Of a DNA stretch of 64,000 bases, positions 7,782 to 17,109 are shown one piece after another (position 1 is the stretch's first letter; every line of letters starts with the position of its first letter). Both the position numbers and the translations under genes were made by a program. The stretch spans positions 1 to 64,000 of the forward strand of contig JAJRPO010000019.1 in the NCBI GenBank assembly GCA_024280735.1, written 5' to 3'. Source of the stretch: Alphaproteobacteria bacterium. GTDB lineage: Bacteria > Pseudomonadota > Alphaproteobacteria > Rhodobacterales > Rhodobacteraceae. Under the pieces are notes generated by a model. It made no database searches and was not told where the DNA came from. It saw nothing but the letters and a program-made list of their open reading frames with translations.

Positions 7782-9518
7782 TCACCGTCTGATTTGTCGG
7801 GTTTTTTCTGCGTCAATTGCTTGCAAGTCTGCGGTGAATGCCACCTTGAAAACGCGGCTGGCGTGGCCTGCGGAATAACGGCCCAACATTACATCTTGCA
7901 ACACCAGTTCTGGATCCCGTTCAAACGGGTTGCCATAGCCGCCACCGCCCGGGGTGCAGACGTGTACGCGGTCGCCTGCTTGCAAAGGGACGTCTTGTTC
8001 TTTTGACAGGTGTTCGGGGCGATATGATGTGCCGTTTTGCCAGACTGTCACCTCGTTTACCGCGCCATCTGTGCCGCCAAGGGCACCTTGCGGGCCAAAG
8101 CGGCCGTGGTCCATTACAAAGCTGGCGCGCGCGGTGCCACGGCGCAATTCCAATTCGTATTCCAGACCAAAGCCGCCCCTGTGTTTACCTGCGCCGGCGG
8201 AATCCTCGCGCAGGGCATAGCGGTGGTAAAGCACGGGGAAGGCCTGTTCCATGATTTCAACCGGCGGGGCCTTGGAGATGCCGATGGTCGAGCAGCCGTT
8301 GGTTAAGCCGTCGTGATCCGCATTGCCGCCGTAACCGCCGCCGGACAATTGGTACATGACGAAATCGCGGCCCCGTTCGGGATCAAACCCGCCAAGGGCA
8401 AAGTTGCCGGATGTGCCTGCGGGGGCGGCGGTGACGCGCTCTGGCAGAGCGGCGACGAGGGCGGCAAAGACCGCCTCGGCGATGCGTTGCGAGACCTCGG
8501 CGGCGCAACCGGAGACGGGGCGGGGGTATTTGGCATCGAGGAATGTGCCTTTGATGCCAGTAACTTGCAACGGGTCAAAGGCCCCGGCGCTGATTGGCAC
8601 ATCGGGGAATATGTGGCGCATGGCGAGGTAGACGGAGCTGAGTGTGGTGGCCTTGACCGAGTTCATAGGCCCAAGGCAAGGCGCGCTGGAACCGCTAAAA
8701 TCAAAGGTTAGACCGTCGTCTGTACGGGTAACTTGCAGCGCAATTTCCAGCGGTTCATTCACCACGCCATCGCTGTCGACCCAAGCGCTGGCGCTGTAGC
8801 TGCCCATGGGTATTTCAGCGATGGATTTACGCATTTGCAACGCCGCGCGGACCCGCAATTCGGCGATTGCCTCGGCTACGGTTTCGTCGCCGTAGCGGTC
8901 CAGCAAGGCGTTCAGGCGTTCCTCGCCCACCAGCAGCGCGGCGGCTTGGGCCTTAACGTCGCCAATGCGCTGGTCTGCAACGCGGATGTTGGAGCAGATG
9001 ATGGCGTAGATTTCGGTGTCCATGACGCCTTGTTTGAACAGGCGCACGGGGGGCAGGCGCAGGCCTTCTTGTTCGACTGACGTGGCAGAGGCGGAAAATC
9101 CGCCGGGAACCGAGCCGCCGGTATCGGGCCAGTGGCCGGTGTTGGACAGCCAGCAATAAATCTCGCCGTTGCGGTAAAACGGGCGGGCGAAACGGACGTC
9201 CATCAGGTGAGTGCCGCCGAGGTAGGGGTCGTTGACGATGTAAATGTCATCGGGTTTTGGGGCGGCTACAGTGCCCGCTGCGATCATCCCGATCAGGGTC
9301 TTGGTGGAATATTGCATGGTGCCAACGAAAACCGGCAGGCCGCCCGCACCTTGGGCAATTAAGGAACCGTCGTCAGCGGCATAAATGCCATCAGAGCGGT
9401 CGTTGGCCTCGGCAATTACGGGCGAAAATGCGGCGCGGGAAAAGGTCATGTCCATTTCGTCGCAGACCTGTTGCAGGCCTGCCTGAATGACGCTCATGGT
9501 GATGGGGTCGAGGCTCAT
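7782..9518 (-). CDS. hyuB: Hydantoinase B / oxoprolinase family subunit
   Basis: 578 residues. HyuB-family proteins carry the amide-hydrolysing part of ATP-dependent enzymes such as N-methylhydantoinase, 5-oxoprolinase, caprolactamase and acetone carboxylase relatives. Seen here are the N-terminal VIQAGLQQVCDEMDMTFSR, the conserved NDPYLGGTHLMDV (about 94-106), FDFSGSS, and the glycine-rich GGGGYGNPFERDP near the C-terminus. The start codon overlaps the hyuA stop by 4 bp (ATGA), so the two are translationally coupled and probably form one heteromeric complex. The neighbourhood (Mo hydroxylase, 6-hydroxynicotinate-reductase-like protein) favours a lactam or cyclic imide as substrate; that is inference. 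Confidence 0.88.
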   Translation of the reverse strand: MSLDPITMSVIQAGLQQVCDEMDMTFSRAAFSPVIAEANDRSDGIYAADDGSLIAQGAGGLPVFVGTMQYSTKTLIGMIAAGTVAAPKPDDIYIVNDPYLGGTHLMDVRFARPFYRNGEIYCWLSNTGHWPDTGGSVPGGFSASATSVEQEGLRLPPVRLFKQGVMDTEIYAIICSNIRVADQRIGDVKAQAAALLVGEERLNALLDRYGDETVAEAIAELRVRAALQMRKSIAEIPMGSYSASAWVDSDGVVNEPLEIALQVTRTDDGLTFDFSGSSAPCLGPMNSVKATTLSSVYLAMRHIFPDVPISAGAFDPLQVTGIKGTFLDAKYPRPVSGCAAEVSQRIAEAVFAALVAALPERVTAAPAGTSGNFALGGFDPERGRDFVMYQLSGGGYGGNADHDGLTNGCSTIGISKAPPVEIMEQAFPVLYHRYALREDSAGAGKHRGGFGLEYELELRRGTARASFVMDHGRFGPQGALGGTDGAVNEVTVWQNGTSYRPEHLSKEQDVPLQAGDRVHVCTPGGGGYGNPFERDPELVLQDVMLGRYSAGHASRVFKVAFTADLQAIDAEKTRQIRR

Positions 9519-11572
9519 GTGATGGCTCCTACGGTGATAATCAGGTTGCCTTGGGTATCGGATTTCGCGCTGTCATTTGGTTCCAACAGGATTGTGGTGT
9601 CGAGTTGTTCGATTACTGCGGGGCCTAGCATTTTGGCCCCGTTTGGCAGGTGATCGCGCCAGTAGATTGGTGTCTCATGCCAGTCGTTGAAATAGACTTG
9701 GCGGGTTCCGGTTTGCGCCTGTTTTAGGGTTTCGCGGCGCTCGCTGGGAGGGAGTAAAGTTGACAGGTCCAATGGTTCGCGCGCGCCGATGACCGAGCAA
9801 TTTGCGTTCACGAGGTTGGCGCGGATTTCTGCCAGTTCGACTTTGAAACGGGCGAAATAGGCGGCCTCGAAGAGTATGCGCAGATCGCTTGGGCTGATTT
9901 CCGGGTCATCAATGTCGACCCGTAAAAGATGGGTTTGGCCGATGAACTGCATGTCCACGCTATAGAGTGCCCGCACCCCGCGCAGTTGAATATTTTCTTT
10001 TGCAATCAAGGCTTCGCCAGTTGCACGCTGTTTTGCAAAGGCCGCAGACAAGGTGCCGTTTTGCAAATGATCCAGCGGCGTGTTCAGGGTGCGCACAAAG
10101 TCGTGGCGCAGATCGGCGACCACACAGCCAAGCGCGTTGGTAATGCCGGGGCGGGCGGGGACCAGAACTTTCGGCACGCCCAATTCGCGGGCCAAGGCGC
10201 AGGCGTGCAGCGGGCCTGCACCGCCAAAGGCAAACAGGGCGAAATCGCGCGGGTCATGGCCGAGCGAGACGGATACCGTGCGGATTGCGCCAGCCATTTT
10301 GGCGTTGGCCATGTGGATGACGGCAGCGGCGGCTTGGGTGGTTGTGGCGTTGAGCGGTTCGGCCAGTTTTTCGCTGAAAACCTGCTTGATATCCGCCACA
10401 GAAATGCCGCCCTCAATCGCGTTTAGCTTGCTAGGGTCGAGCCGTCCGAGCAGCAAGTTTGCATCCGAAATCGTCGGGTCTGTTCCGCCGCGCCCATAGC
10501 AGATTGGACCGGGCATCGCGCCTGCACTTTGTGGCCCCACGTCCAGCAGGCCCGCCGCGTTTACCCGTGCGATTGAACCGCCCCCCGCGCCAACGGTACG
10601 CACGTCCACCATGGGCACATGGATCGGCATGGCATATTCAATTTCAATCTCGTTTGACACGGCGGGGGTGGCGTTCTGGATCAAGGCCACGTCCGTCGAA
10701 GTGCCGCCCATGTCATAGGTGATCAGGTTCTCAAAACCTGCCAGCTTGCCGGTATAAGCGGCTGCCATTACGCCGGACGCGGGGCCGGACATCACAGTTT
10801 TGGCCGCCTCTTTGGAGACACGCGAGGCCGATACCATACCGCCGTTGCCGTTCATTACCAGCAATTCGCTGCGATAGCCGTCTTCGGTTAAACGGTCCTG
10901 TAAGCGTTTGATATAACGTTCTAAAAGCGGCTGCACCGAGGCGTTTACAGCGGCTGTAACCCCGCGCTCGTATTCTCGGCTTTCGGACAGCAGGGAATGG
11001 CCCATGGTGATGTGTTCATTGGGCCAAATTTCTGCGACAATCTCGGCGGCGCGCAGTTCATGGGCCGGATTGGCATAGGCGTGCAGGAAATGGATGACGA
11101 CGGAAATGCAACCTTGATCCAGCAGGTTTTGCGCGGCGGCGCGTACTGCATCTGTGTCCAGCTCGACCACAACCGCGCCGCTGGCGTCCATGCGTTCAGG
11201 AACTTCGAGGCGCAGGTTGCGTGGGATGATCGGGGTGAATTCGCCTTTCATTCCATAGGCTTGCGGGCGGGTCCGGCGGCCCAATTCCAGCACGTCGCGA
11301 AAACCCATGGTGGTAATCAGACCTGTCTTTGACAGCTTGCGTTCCAGCACCGCATTGGTTGTTGTCGTGGTGCCGTGTACGATCAAATCCACCTCTGCCA
11401 GATTGGCACCTGCGGCAATCAATGCATTCACAACGCCGTGCGCTTGATTATCCAGCGTGCTTGGGACCTTGGCCAGCCGCACGGCTCCCGTGGTTTGATC
11501 CAGTAAAACCAGATCGGTAAATGTGCCGCCGACATCCACGCCCACCACCGTTGAGTTATTTTGATCTGGCAT
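9515..11572 (-). CDS. hyuA: Hydantoinase A / oxoprolinase family ATP-binding subunit
   Basis: 685 residues. HyuA supplies the ATP-dependent activation (an actin/hexokinase-like fold) of the lactam carbonyl. Visible are the phosphate loop VGVDVGGTFTDLVLLD at the N-terminus, HGTTTTTNAVLERK (about 65-78), VMSGPASGVMAA, ITYDMGGTSTDVALI (phosphate 2-type motif) and GGGSIARV. Family members include HyuA of hydantoin and caprolactam degraders and 5-oxoprolinase. It is the first gene of a two-gene unit transcribed leftward from a promoter region (11573-11690) shared with the divergent membrane protein gene. That region holds a motif also found before the ABC importer and the Mo-hydroxylase operon. 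Confidence 0.88.
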   Translation of the reverse strand: MPDQNNSTVVGVDVGGTFTDLVLLDQTTGAVRLAKVPSTLDNQAHGVVNALIAAGANLAEVDLIVHGTTTTTNAVLERKLSKTGLITTMGFRDVLELGRRTRPQAYGMKGEFTPIIPRNLRLEVPERMDASGAVVVELDTDAVRAAAQNLLDQGCISVVIHFLHAYANPAHELRAAEIVAEIWPNEHITMGHSLLSESREYERGVTAAVNASVQPLLERYIKRLQDRLTEDGYRSELLVMNGNGGMVSASRVSKEAAKTVMSGPASGVMAAAYTGKLAGFENLITYDMGGTSTDVALIQNATPAVSNEIEIEYAMPIHVPMVDVRTVGAGGGSIARVNAAGLLDVGPQSAGAMPGPICYGRGGTDPTISDANLLLGRLDPSKLNAIEGGISVADIKQVFSEKLAEPLNATTTQAAAAVIHMANAKMAGAIRTVSVSLGHDPRDFALFAFGGAGPLHACALARELGVPKVLVPARPGITNALGCVVADLRHDFVRTLNTPLDHLQNGTLSAAFAKQRATGEALIAKENIQLRGVRALYSVDMQFIGQTHLLRVDIDDPEISPSDLRILFEAAYFARFKVELAEIRANLVNANCSVIGAREPLDLSTLLPPSERRETLKQAQTGTRQVYFNDWHETPIYWRDHLPNGAKMLGPAVIEQLDTTILLEPNDSAKSDTQGNLIITVGAIT

Positions 11573-11591
11573 GAGTTTCCCCGTGATTATT

Positions 11592-11605
11592 GTTTGTGTA
11601 CAAAT
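11592..11605. promoter_or_regulatory. Operator-like site A upstream of hyuA
   Basis: GTTTGTGTACAAAT reads on the other strand as ATTTGT-AC-ACAAAC. The half-site ACAAAC and its partner resemble the sites at 13090-13107 and 18317-18334, but the spacer is 2 bp instead of 6. It lies 20 bp before the hyuA start. Confidence 0.4.
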
Positions 11606-11690
11606 GAAAACGCGATAGGCGGTGTTTTGTCAATCCAAAGCGCTAAAAATGCTGCTTGCAACAGGGCGTGAAATCCCCGAGTTTTCAGCA

Positions 11691-13046
11691 ATGAAGATAT
11701 TTTGGACTTTTATCGCCCTAATTTGCCTGCCCGGATCCGCGCTGGCCCATGCCTCGGATCAGGGGTTTGTATTGTTGCTACCGACGGGGATTTACACGAT
11801 TGGCGGTGTGGTGAGCGTTGGCCTGACGGTGGTTTTGGTGGCGTTATTGCCGGACCGCAAGCTGTCTGTTTTGGCGCGCGGGCGGCGGGTTGCTTGGCCG
11901 CGGGTGGCGGGGCTGCGCGTTTTGACAAGTATCCTGTCGACTGTGTTGTTGTTTGGCGTGATTTTTGAGGGGCTAACAGGCAGCCGCGATCCGTTGGCAA
12001 ATTTGATGCCGCTGGGGTTCTGGCTGGTTTTCTGGATTGGTTTTGTGACTTTGCAAGGGTTCCTTGGCAATCTGTGGCTTTGGGTGAATCCCTGGAGTGG
12101 GGTTTACGGCTTGCTGCGGCGGGTCTTTACGCCGCGCTGTAAGCTGTCGGGCAAGCTTGGTTACATTATCTCTGTTGTGCAACTCTTTGGGTTTGCATGG
12201 CTTTTATTGGTTGATCCTGCGCCGTCTGATCCGTCGCGATTGGCAATCATCGTGGCGATATATTGGGGGCTGACCCTGATTGGAATGCTGGTTTTTGGTC
12301 CAGTCTGGCAACGGCGAGCAGAGCTTTTTGGCGCGTTTCTGGGGTTGTTTGCGCAATTATCGCCGTTGAAATACGCGGCAACTGGCCTGTGGGTTGGCTG
12401 GCCTGGCTGGCAAGTGATTGCCAAGCCGACACGGTTTGCATCCCTGGCAGTGGTGCCGCTGTTGATGCTGGCCACGGGCAGTTTTGATGGGTTGAACGAA
12501 ACCTTTTGGTGGTTGGGCAAGATTGGCGTAAATCCGTTGATGTACCCGGGCCGGTCAGCGGTGATGCTGCCAACGGCCATCGGTTTGATCCTTGCGGTCG
12601 TTGTTCTGCTCGGGGCCTTTTCGCTGGCCTTGTATATGGGGCAACGACTGGCGCGGGACAGCGCCCGTTTTATCGACAGTTTCGCCCTGTTTGCCCCCAC
12701 TGTCCTGCCGATCGCGCTGGGATATCATATTGCGCATTACTTGCCCGGCTTTTTGGTCGAGGTGCAATATGTTGCCTTGACACTGGTTCAACGGCTTGGC
12801 GGAGACCCGTTTTACGTGACCACCAGTTTTTTCTTTGATCCGGATACTGTGCGTTTGATCTGGTTAACGCAGGCAGGCGCGGTTGTTTTGGGGCATGTGA
12901 TGGCTGTTGTTGTGGCGCATGTTTTGGCGCTGCGTCATTTCGGAACGCCGCGCCGTGCCATTCTCAGCCAAATCCCTTTGGGCATTTTTATGGTGCTTTA
13001 TACATTCTTCGGTCTTTGGTTGCTGGCCACGCCAAAGGGTGGCTGA
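11691..13046 (+). CDS. Polytopic inner-membrane protein of unknown function
   Basis: 451 residues with a likely signal peptide or first membrane helix (MKIFWTFIALICLPGSALA) and about ten further hydrophobic segments, separated by short basic loops. The mature N-terminus HASDQGFVLLLPTGIYTIGG is a recognisable start of a family found in proteobacteria; some members have been labelled fenitrothion hydrolase, which I would not carry over. I chose ATG 11691 because it begins a proper signal sequence; the in-frame ATG at 11622 adds 23 residues without support. It is transcribed divergently from hyuA and 125 bp ahead of livK, so it may belong to the same catabolic unit, perhaps in transport. No catalytic motif is visible. 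Confidence 0.7.
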   Translation: MKIFWTFIALICLPGSALAHASDQGFVLLLPTGIYTIGGVVSVGLTVVLVALLPDRKLSVLARGRRVAWPRVAGLRVLTSILSTVLLFGVIFEGLTGSRDPLANLMPLGFWLVFWIGFVTLQGFLGNLWLWVNPWSGVYGLLRRVFTPRCKLSGKLGYIISVVQLFGFAWLLLVDPAPSDPSRLAIIVAIYWGLTLIGMLVFGPVWQRRAELFGAFLGLFAQLSPLKYAATGLWVGWPGWQVIAKPTRFASLAVVPLLMLATGSFDGLNETFWWLGKIGVNPLMYPGRSAVMLPTAIGLILAVVVLLGAFSLALYMGQRLARDSARFIDSFALFAPTVLPIALGYHIAHYLPGFLVEVQYVALTLVQRLGGDPFYVTTSFFFDPDTVRLIWLTQAGAVVLGHVMAVVVAHVLALRHFGTPRRAILSQIPLGIFMVLYTFFGLWLLATPKGG

Positions 13047-13089
13047 AGTGCTGAAATGAATGTGTGCCAATGAAAAAACTGGACAATTC

Positions 13090-13107
13090 ATTCGTGTACA
13101 TACAAAC
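13090..13107. promoter_or_regulatory. Operator-like site B upstream of livK
   Basis: ATTCGT-GTACAT-ACAAAC: two 6-bp arms around a 6-bp spacer, one arm (ACAAAC) identical to that in the MarR intergenic site and the other with two mismatches. It lies 65 bp before the livK start. Candidate binding site for the MarR regulator of this cluster. Confidence 0.4.
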
Positions 13108-13171
13108 TCGCCCTTAAGGAAGATTACATTCCGCGATTAAACCAATGATTGAACAACCAATGGAGAGTGCG

Positions 13172-14467
13172 ATGACTAAATCGGATAAATTTTCAAAATC
13201 CAGACGTAATGCCCTGAAAACACTGGGAATCGGCGCGGGTGCCGCCGCGGCAACAACACTGCCTTTGTGGGCGCGTTATGCCCAAGCGGGCACGTCAGAG
13301 CCGATTAAAATTGGGTTTCAGGCCCATAAAACCGGCATCGGGGCGGCCTACGGGCGTTGGTACGAGCGCACGACAAATGCTGCCGCCAAGGTGATTAATG
13401 ACGCGGGTGGCATCAATGGGCGGCCGCTTGAAATTGTGTTGGAGGATGACGGCACTGACCCGAAACGCGGTGCAGAGGTGCTGGAGAAGTTTGCCACCCA
13501 GCATAAAACCGATGTGGCCTTAGGGACCTTGTTCAGCCATGTGGTTATCGGTTCCGCCCCGCGTGCAGCAGAGCTGAAAATGCCGTATTTTGTGGTATCC
13601 GAGGGGCATCACGTGGCCAGCGGCATGTTGAACCGCTGGACTTTGCAGCCCGGCATTACCGATGTGAAATCCCAAGTTGCGGCGATGGCGCCGTTTGTGG
13701 CGAATAATCTGGGCAAAAAGGTCACAATGATTTTCCCCGATTTTGCCTTTGGTCACGACCACCGCGATTTCTTTACTGCGGCGATTGAGGCACAGGGCGG
13801 CGAGGTGGTTGCCAAGATCGCTATTCCGCCGACTGAAAGCAGCTTTACCAAATATTTCCCGAAAATCCCGCGCAATACGGATGTGATTTATCATGTGATG
13901 GTGGGGCCGGCGGTTCTGACTTTCGTCAAAGAACTGGGCGAATTCTTTGGCCCGTCGCGGCCAGAAATATTCGGCTTTATTGACTCGTTGGAGGCCGTGG
14001 ACATCAATTCTCCGGGGCTGGAATTCCTGGAAGGCACCTATTTCTGGGAGGGCATGCCGCGTTATGCGCAGGCCGGTCAAACCGAGTTCGACAAGGCGTA
14101 TCGCGCCGCTGTTGGGGTTGATAACAACGGCGCTTCTGTGTCTGATTCCAAGGACATAGCGACCTTTGCTCATATGTTTGGTTGTTGGGAAACCCTGCAC
14201 ACCATCAAGGCCGGAATGGAGGCGTCGGGCTACGCGGGGGCCGGGGATCGCACCAAGCTGATCGAGGCAGTAGAGGCGATGACCGATATGCCAGAGAGCC
14301 ACGCACATCCGCAAGGGGCCAAGGTGTTCAATGGCAAAACTCATCAGGTGTTTGGCCATCAATACATCACCAAAGTCGGCGGCGGTAAGCTGAATTTGGC
14401 GCATACCACGTCGATTGAGGATACGTTCTATCCTGACGAGGTGGATTACACCAAGCAGAGCTTTTAG
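13172..14467 (+). CDS. livK: ABC transporter substrate-binding protein (HAAT type), Tat-exported
   Basis: 431 residues, periplasmic ligand-binding protein of the hydrophobic amino-acid uptake class (peripla_BP_6). The N-terminus has a twin-arginine signal (SRRNALKTLGIG, Arg11-Arg12) followed by an alanine-rich hydrophobic stretch ending near YAQA, so export by Tat is likely. The mature part starts EPIKIGFQAHKTGIGAAYG and shows the family features NDAGGINGRPLEIVLEDD and the later VTMIFPDFAFG. ATG 13172 was chosen because GGAGAG lies 4 bp upstream; ATG 13145 lacks such a site. It heads the operon livK-H-M-G-F. Ligand unknown; the context suggests an N-heterocyclic acid or amide rather than leucine. 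Confidence 0.88.
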   Translation: MTKSDKFSKSRRNALKTLGIGAGAAAATTLPLWARYAQAGTSEPIKIGFQAHKTGIGAAYGRWYERTTNAAAKVINDAGGINGRPLEIVLEDDGTDPKRGAEVLEKFATQHKTDVALGTLFSHVVIGSAPRAAELKMPYFVVSEGHHVASGMLNRWTLQPGITDVKSQVAAMAPFVANNLGKKVTMIFPDFAFGHDHRDFFTAAIEAQGGEVVAKIAIPPTESSFTKYFPKIPRNTDVIYHVMVGPAVLTFVKELGEFFGPSRPEIFGFIDSLEAVDINSPGLEFLEGTYFWEGMPRYAQAGQTEFDKAYRAAVGVDNNGASVSDSKDIATFAHMFGCWETLHTIKAGMEASGYAGAGDRTKLIEAVEAMTDMPESHAHPQGAKVFNGKTHQVFGHQYITKVGGGKLNLAHTTSIEDTFYPDEVDYTKQSF

Positions 14468-14523
14468 TCTAACATATGGCCTCGCGGGATCGCGGGGCCT
14501 TCCCTAATATCAAGCGGAAAATC

Positions 14524-15453
14524 ATGGAATTTGGACCCTATCTTATACTCGCCTCGCTAGAGGGCGCGGTAACGGCGGCTGTTTTGGCGCTGACGGCTGT
14601 CGGCCTGTCGTTGGTGTTTGGCGTCATGCGGGTGGTGAATGTGGCGCATGGGGAATTTTTCATGCTGGGCGCGGTGATTGCCTGGTATGTGGCCAGTGCG
14701 GTTGGCGGGCATCCGGCGCTGGGATTTATTGCCGCCATGGTGATTGCGCCGCTGTTTGTTGGCGTGTTGGCAGCACTGGCGGATATGACGATCCTAAAGC
14801 GGATCAATTACGATCCTGAGCGCACCATCGTGGCGACGATTGGATTGCTTTATATTATTCAACAAGTTACCTTAATGACCTATGGCCCCGATGCGCGCCC
14901 TGTCGCGCCGCCGTTTAACACGCGGCTGGCGATCCCGTGGTTTGAATTTGGCGAGAACGGCTTGCAGATGTATTGGCCTTGGGGGCTGTCGATCACCAGT
15001 TATAAGCTGTTTGTGATTGGCGCAGCAGGGGTGATCCTGCTGGGCGTCTGGTTGATGATGACCCGCAGCAAGATTGGCCTGATCATGCGGGCGACGCAGC
15101 TGGACGGGGAAATGGCGCAGGCCTTTGGCATTCCGGTTGAACGGGTTTACGCCATGGTTTTTGGCATTGGCTGCGGGCTGGCTGCCATGGCGGCGGTGCT
15201 TATTGTACCGATTCAACAGGCGCATTATCTGATGGGGGGCGATCCATTGTTGCTGTCATTCATTGTGGTGATTATCGGCGGGCTGGGCAGCCTGCCGGGT
15301 ACCGTAATTGCCGCCTTGCTGATTGGCATGAGTGACGGGATTATTTCGGTTTTCTTTACTCCGACACTGGCGAAAATACTGGCCACCATGGCGGTGGCGC
15401 TGGTGTTGGTGTTCCGCCCCCAAGGGCTGTTCGGGGCGCGGGATCATGAGTGA
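14524..15453 (+). CDS. livH: Branched-chain amino-acid-type ABC permease LivH
   Basis: 309 residues, a polytopic inner-membrane permease subunit. The signature opening ALTAVGLSLVFGVMRVVNVA, followed by HGEFFMLGA, is typical of LivH, and MRATQLDGEMAQAFGIPVER contains the EAA-like loop contacting the ATPase. The start at 14524 (MEFGPYLIL) matches family starts; the in-frame ATG at 14476 is less likely. The stop overlaps the livM start. Confidence 0.9.
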   Translation: MEFGPYLILASLEGAVTAAVLALTAVGLSLVFGVMRVVNVAHGEFFMLGAVIAWYVASAVGGHPALGFIAAMVIAPLFVGVLAALADMTILKRINYDPERTIVATIGLLYIIQQVTLMTYGPDARPVAPPFNTRLAIPWFEFGENGLQMYWPWGLSITSYKLFVIGAAGVILLGVWLMMTRSKIGLIMRATQLDGEMAQAFGIPVERVYAMVFGIGCGLAAMAAVLIVPIQQAHYLMGGDPLLLSFIVVIIGGLGSLPGTVIAALLIGMSDGIISVFFTPTLAKILATMAVALVLVFRPQGLFGARDHE

Positions 15454-16390
15454 TACGGGCAAGTCATTGGGCCTGCATCTGGGGCTGCTTTTGCTGTTGC
15501 TGGCGCTGAACTGGGTGCTGCCAGCCTATCATCACGGTAATCTGGCGCGCATCATGGTGCTGGCGATTTATGCCATTGGGTACAATGTGTTGTTTGGTTA
15601 CACGGGGTTGTTATCCTTGGGGCACGCGATGTTTTTCGCGGCTGGAATGTATGGCATGGGGCTGACGATCCGCCACCTTGGTTGGTCGCCGGGGCCGGCG
15701 GTGATTGCCGGTATTCTGTCAGGGCTGGGCCTGTCTGTTGTGGTCGGTTTGCTGGCCCTGCGCACCACGGGCGTTGCGTTTATGATTGTCACCTTGATGT
15801 TTGCGCAATCGGTTTTTCTAACCATCCTGTATTTCACCGAATACACCCGTGGCGATGAGGGGTTTGTGATCCAGCAAGCGCAACGGATTTGGGCGGGAAT
15901 TGATCTGAGCGACGCGCATAACCGCTATTTGGCTGCGCTGGCGGGCTTTGCAATTTGCCTGATGCTGACGTGGTTTTTGATCCGCCATCCTTTTGGCAAA
16001 ACACTGATCGCCATTCGTGAAAACGAGGAGCGGGCGCGGATGTTGGGGTATAATGTCTATCGTCACAAGCTGGGCGCAGTGATTATTTCAGGCACGATTT
16101 CGGCGCTGGCCGGCGCGCTCTATGGTTTGCTGTTCGGCTATGCGGGGGCGACGTTCGCCACCGTGCAATATTCGATATTCCCGCTGCTTTGGGTGTTGCT
16201 GGGCGGGGCTGGCACCATATTAGGGCCGTTTGTTGGCACTTTGTTCATGTTCTACCTGATTGATTTATCATCGGAAATCACCACGGCCTATATGCTGGTG
16301 GCCGGTGTCGCATTGGTATTGCTGACACTGTTTGCCCCACAAGGATTTATGGGAGAGCTGCGCACTCGGCTGATCCGGTGGCTGCCGTGA
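15446..16390 (+). CDS. livM: Branched-chain amino-acid-type ABC permease LivM
   Basis: 314 residues with about ten membrane segments. LivM features are YAIGYNVLFGYTGLLSLGHA, FFAAGMYGMG and the cytoplasmic loop IAIRENEERARMLGYNVYRH. ATG 15446 overlaps the livH stop by 8 bp; the frame is open further upstream, but only as a shadow of livH. The protein pairs with LivH to form the transmembrane channel of the importer. Confidence 0.9.
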   Translation: MSDTGKSLGLHLGLLLLLLALNWVLPAYHHGNLARIMVLAIYAIGYNVLFGYTGLLSLGHAMFFAAGMYGMGLTIRHLGWSPGPAVIAGILSGLGLSVVVGLLALRTTGVAFMIVTLMFAQSVFLTILYFTEYTRGDEGFVIQQAQRIWAGIDLSDAHNRYLAALAGFAICLMLTWFLIRHPFGKTLIAIRENEERARMLGYNVYRHKLGAVIISGTISALAGALYGLLFGYAGATFATVQYSIFPLLWVLLGGAGTILGPFVGTLFMFYLIDLSSEITTAYMLVAGVALVLLTLFAPQGFMGELRTRLIRWLP

Positions 16391-17109
16391 ACGGCGTAGA
16401 AAATGTGCTGGAAGTCAGCGGGTTGACCAAAGTGTACGGAGGTTTGACCGCTGCCAACAATGTTGATCTGGCGATTCCCGAGGGGCAGGTAAGGGCGTTG
16501 ATTGGGCCAAATGGGGCTGGCAAAACCACGCTTGTCGGGCTGATTACCGGACGGGTGACACCGAGCGCGGGCACGGTGCGGTTTTTGGGCCGAGAGGTGG
16601 GTGATATGCCAGCCTTCAAGCGCATATCGATGGGCATGGGCTATACGTTTCAGATCACCTCGATCTTTGCCAAACTGTCTTTGCATGAAAACGTGGCCCT
16701 GGCCGTGCGGCGGCGCGGCGGAACCACGGCGCAGGTGGATGGCGAGGTGCGCGCCGCGCTCGGAGAGGTCGGGTTAGGGGATCGCATTGAGCAGCTGGCG
16801 GGGGATTTGAGTTACGGCCATCAGCGCTTGTTGGAAATTGCCATGGGATTGGCGCAAAAGCCAAAATTGTTGATTTTGGATGAGCCGACTCAAGGGCTGT
16901 CGAGCGGCGAAGTGACTGCATTCAAGGCGTTAATTCGCGGGTTGGCGGGGCAGACAACGGTGCTGCTGATCGAGCATAACATGGATGTGGTGATGGCGAT
17001 TGCGGATCATATCACGGTGCTGAATTTTGGCGAAGTATTGGCGGAGGGTAGCCCTGAAGAAATCCGCGCCAATGGCGCTGTGCAATCTGCCTATCTGGGG
17101 GGGGAATAA
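16387..17109 (+). CDS. livG: Branched-chain amino-acid-type ABC ATPase LivG
   Basis: About 240 residues. Walker A GPNGAGKTT, the LivG-type signature LSYGHQRLLEI in place of the LSGGQ motif, Walker B KLLILDEPTQGL and the switch His in LLIEHNMDVVM are all present. The GTG at 16387 overlaps the livM stop (GTGA) and is my choice; GTG 16378 in the same frame would add three residues. Its stop overlaps the livF start (TAATG). Confidence 0.9.
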   Translation: MNGVENVLEVSGLTKVYGGLTAANNVDLAIPEGQVRALIGPNGAGKTTLVGLITGRVTPSAGTVRFLGREVGDMPAFKRISMGMGYTFQITSIFAKLSLHENVALAVRRRGGTTAQVDGEVRAALGEVGLGDRIEQLAGDLSYGHQRLLEIAMGLAQKPKLLILDEPTQGLSSGEVTAFKALIRGLAGQTTVLLIEHNMDVVMAIADHITVLNFGEVLAEGSPEEIRANGAVQSAYLGGE

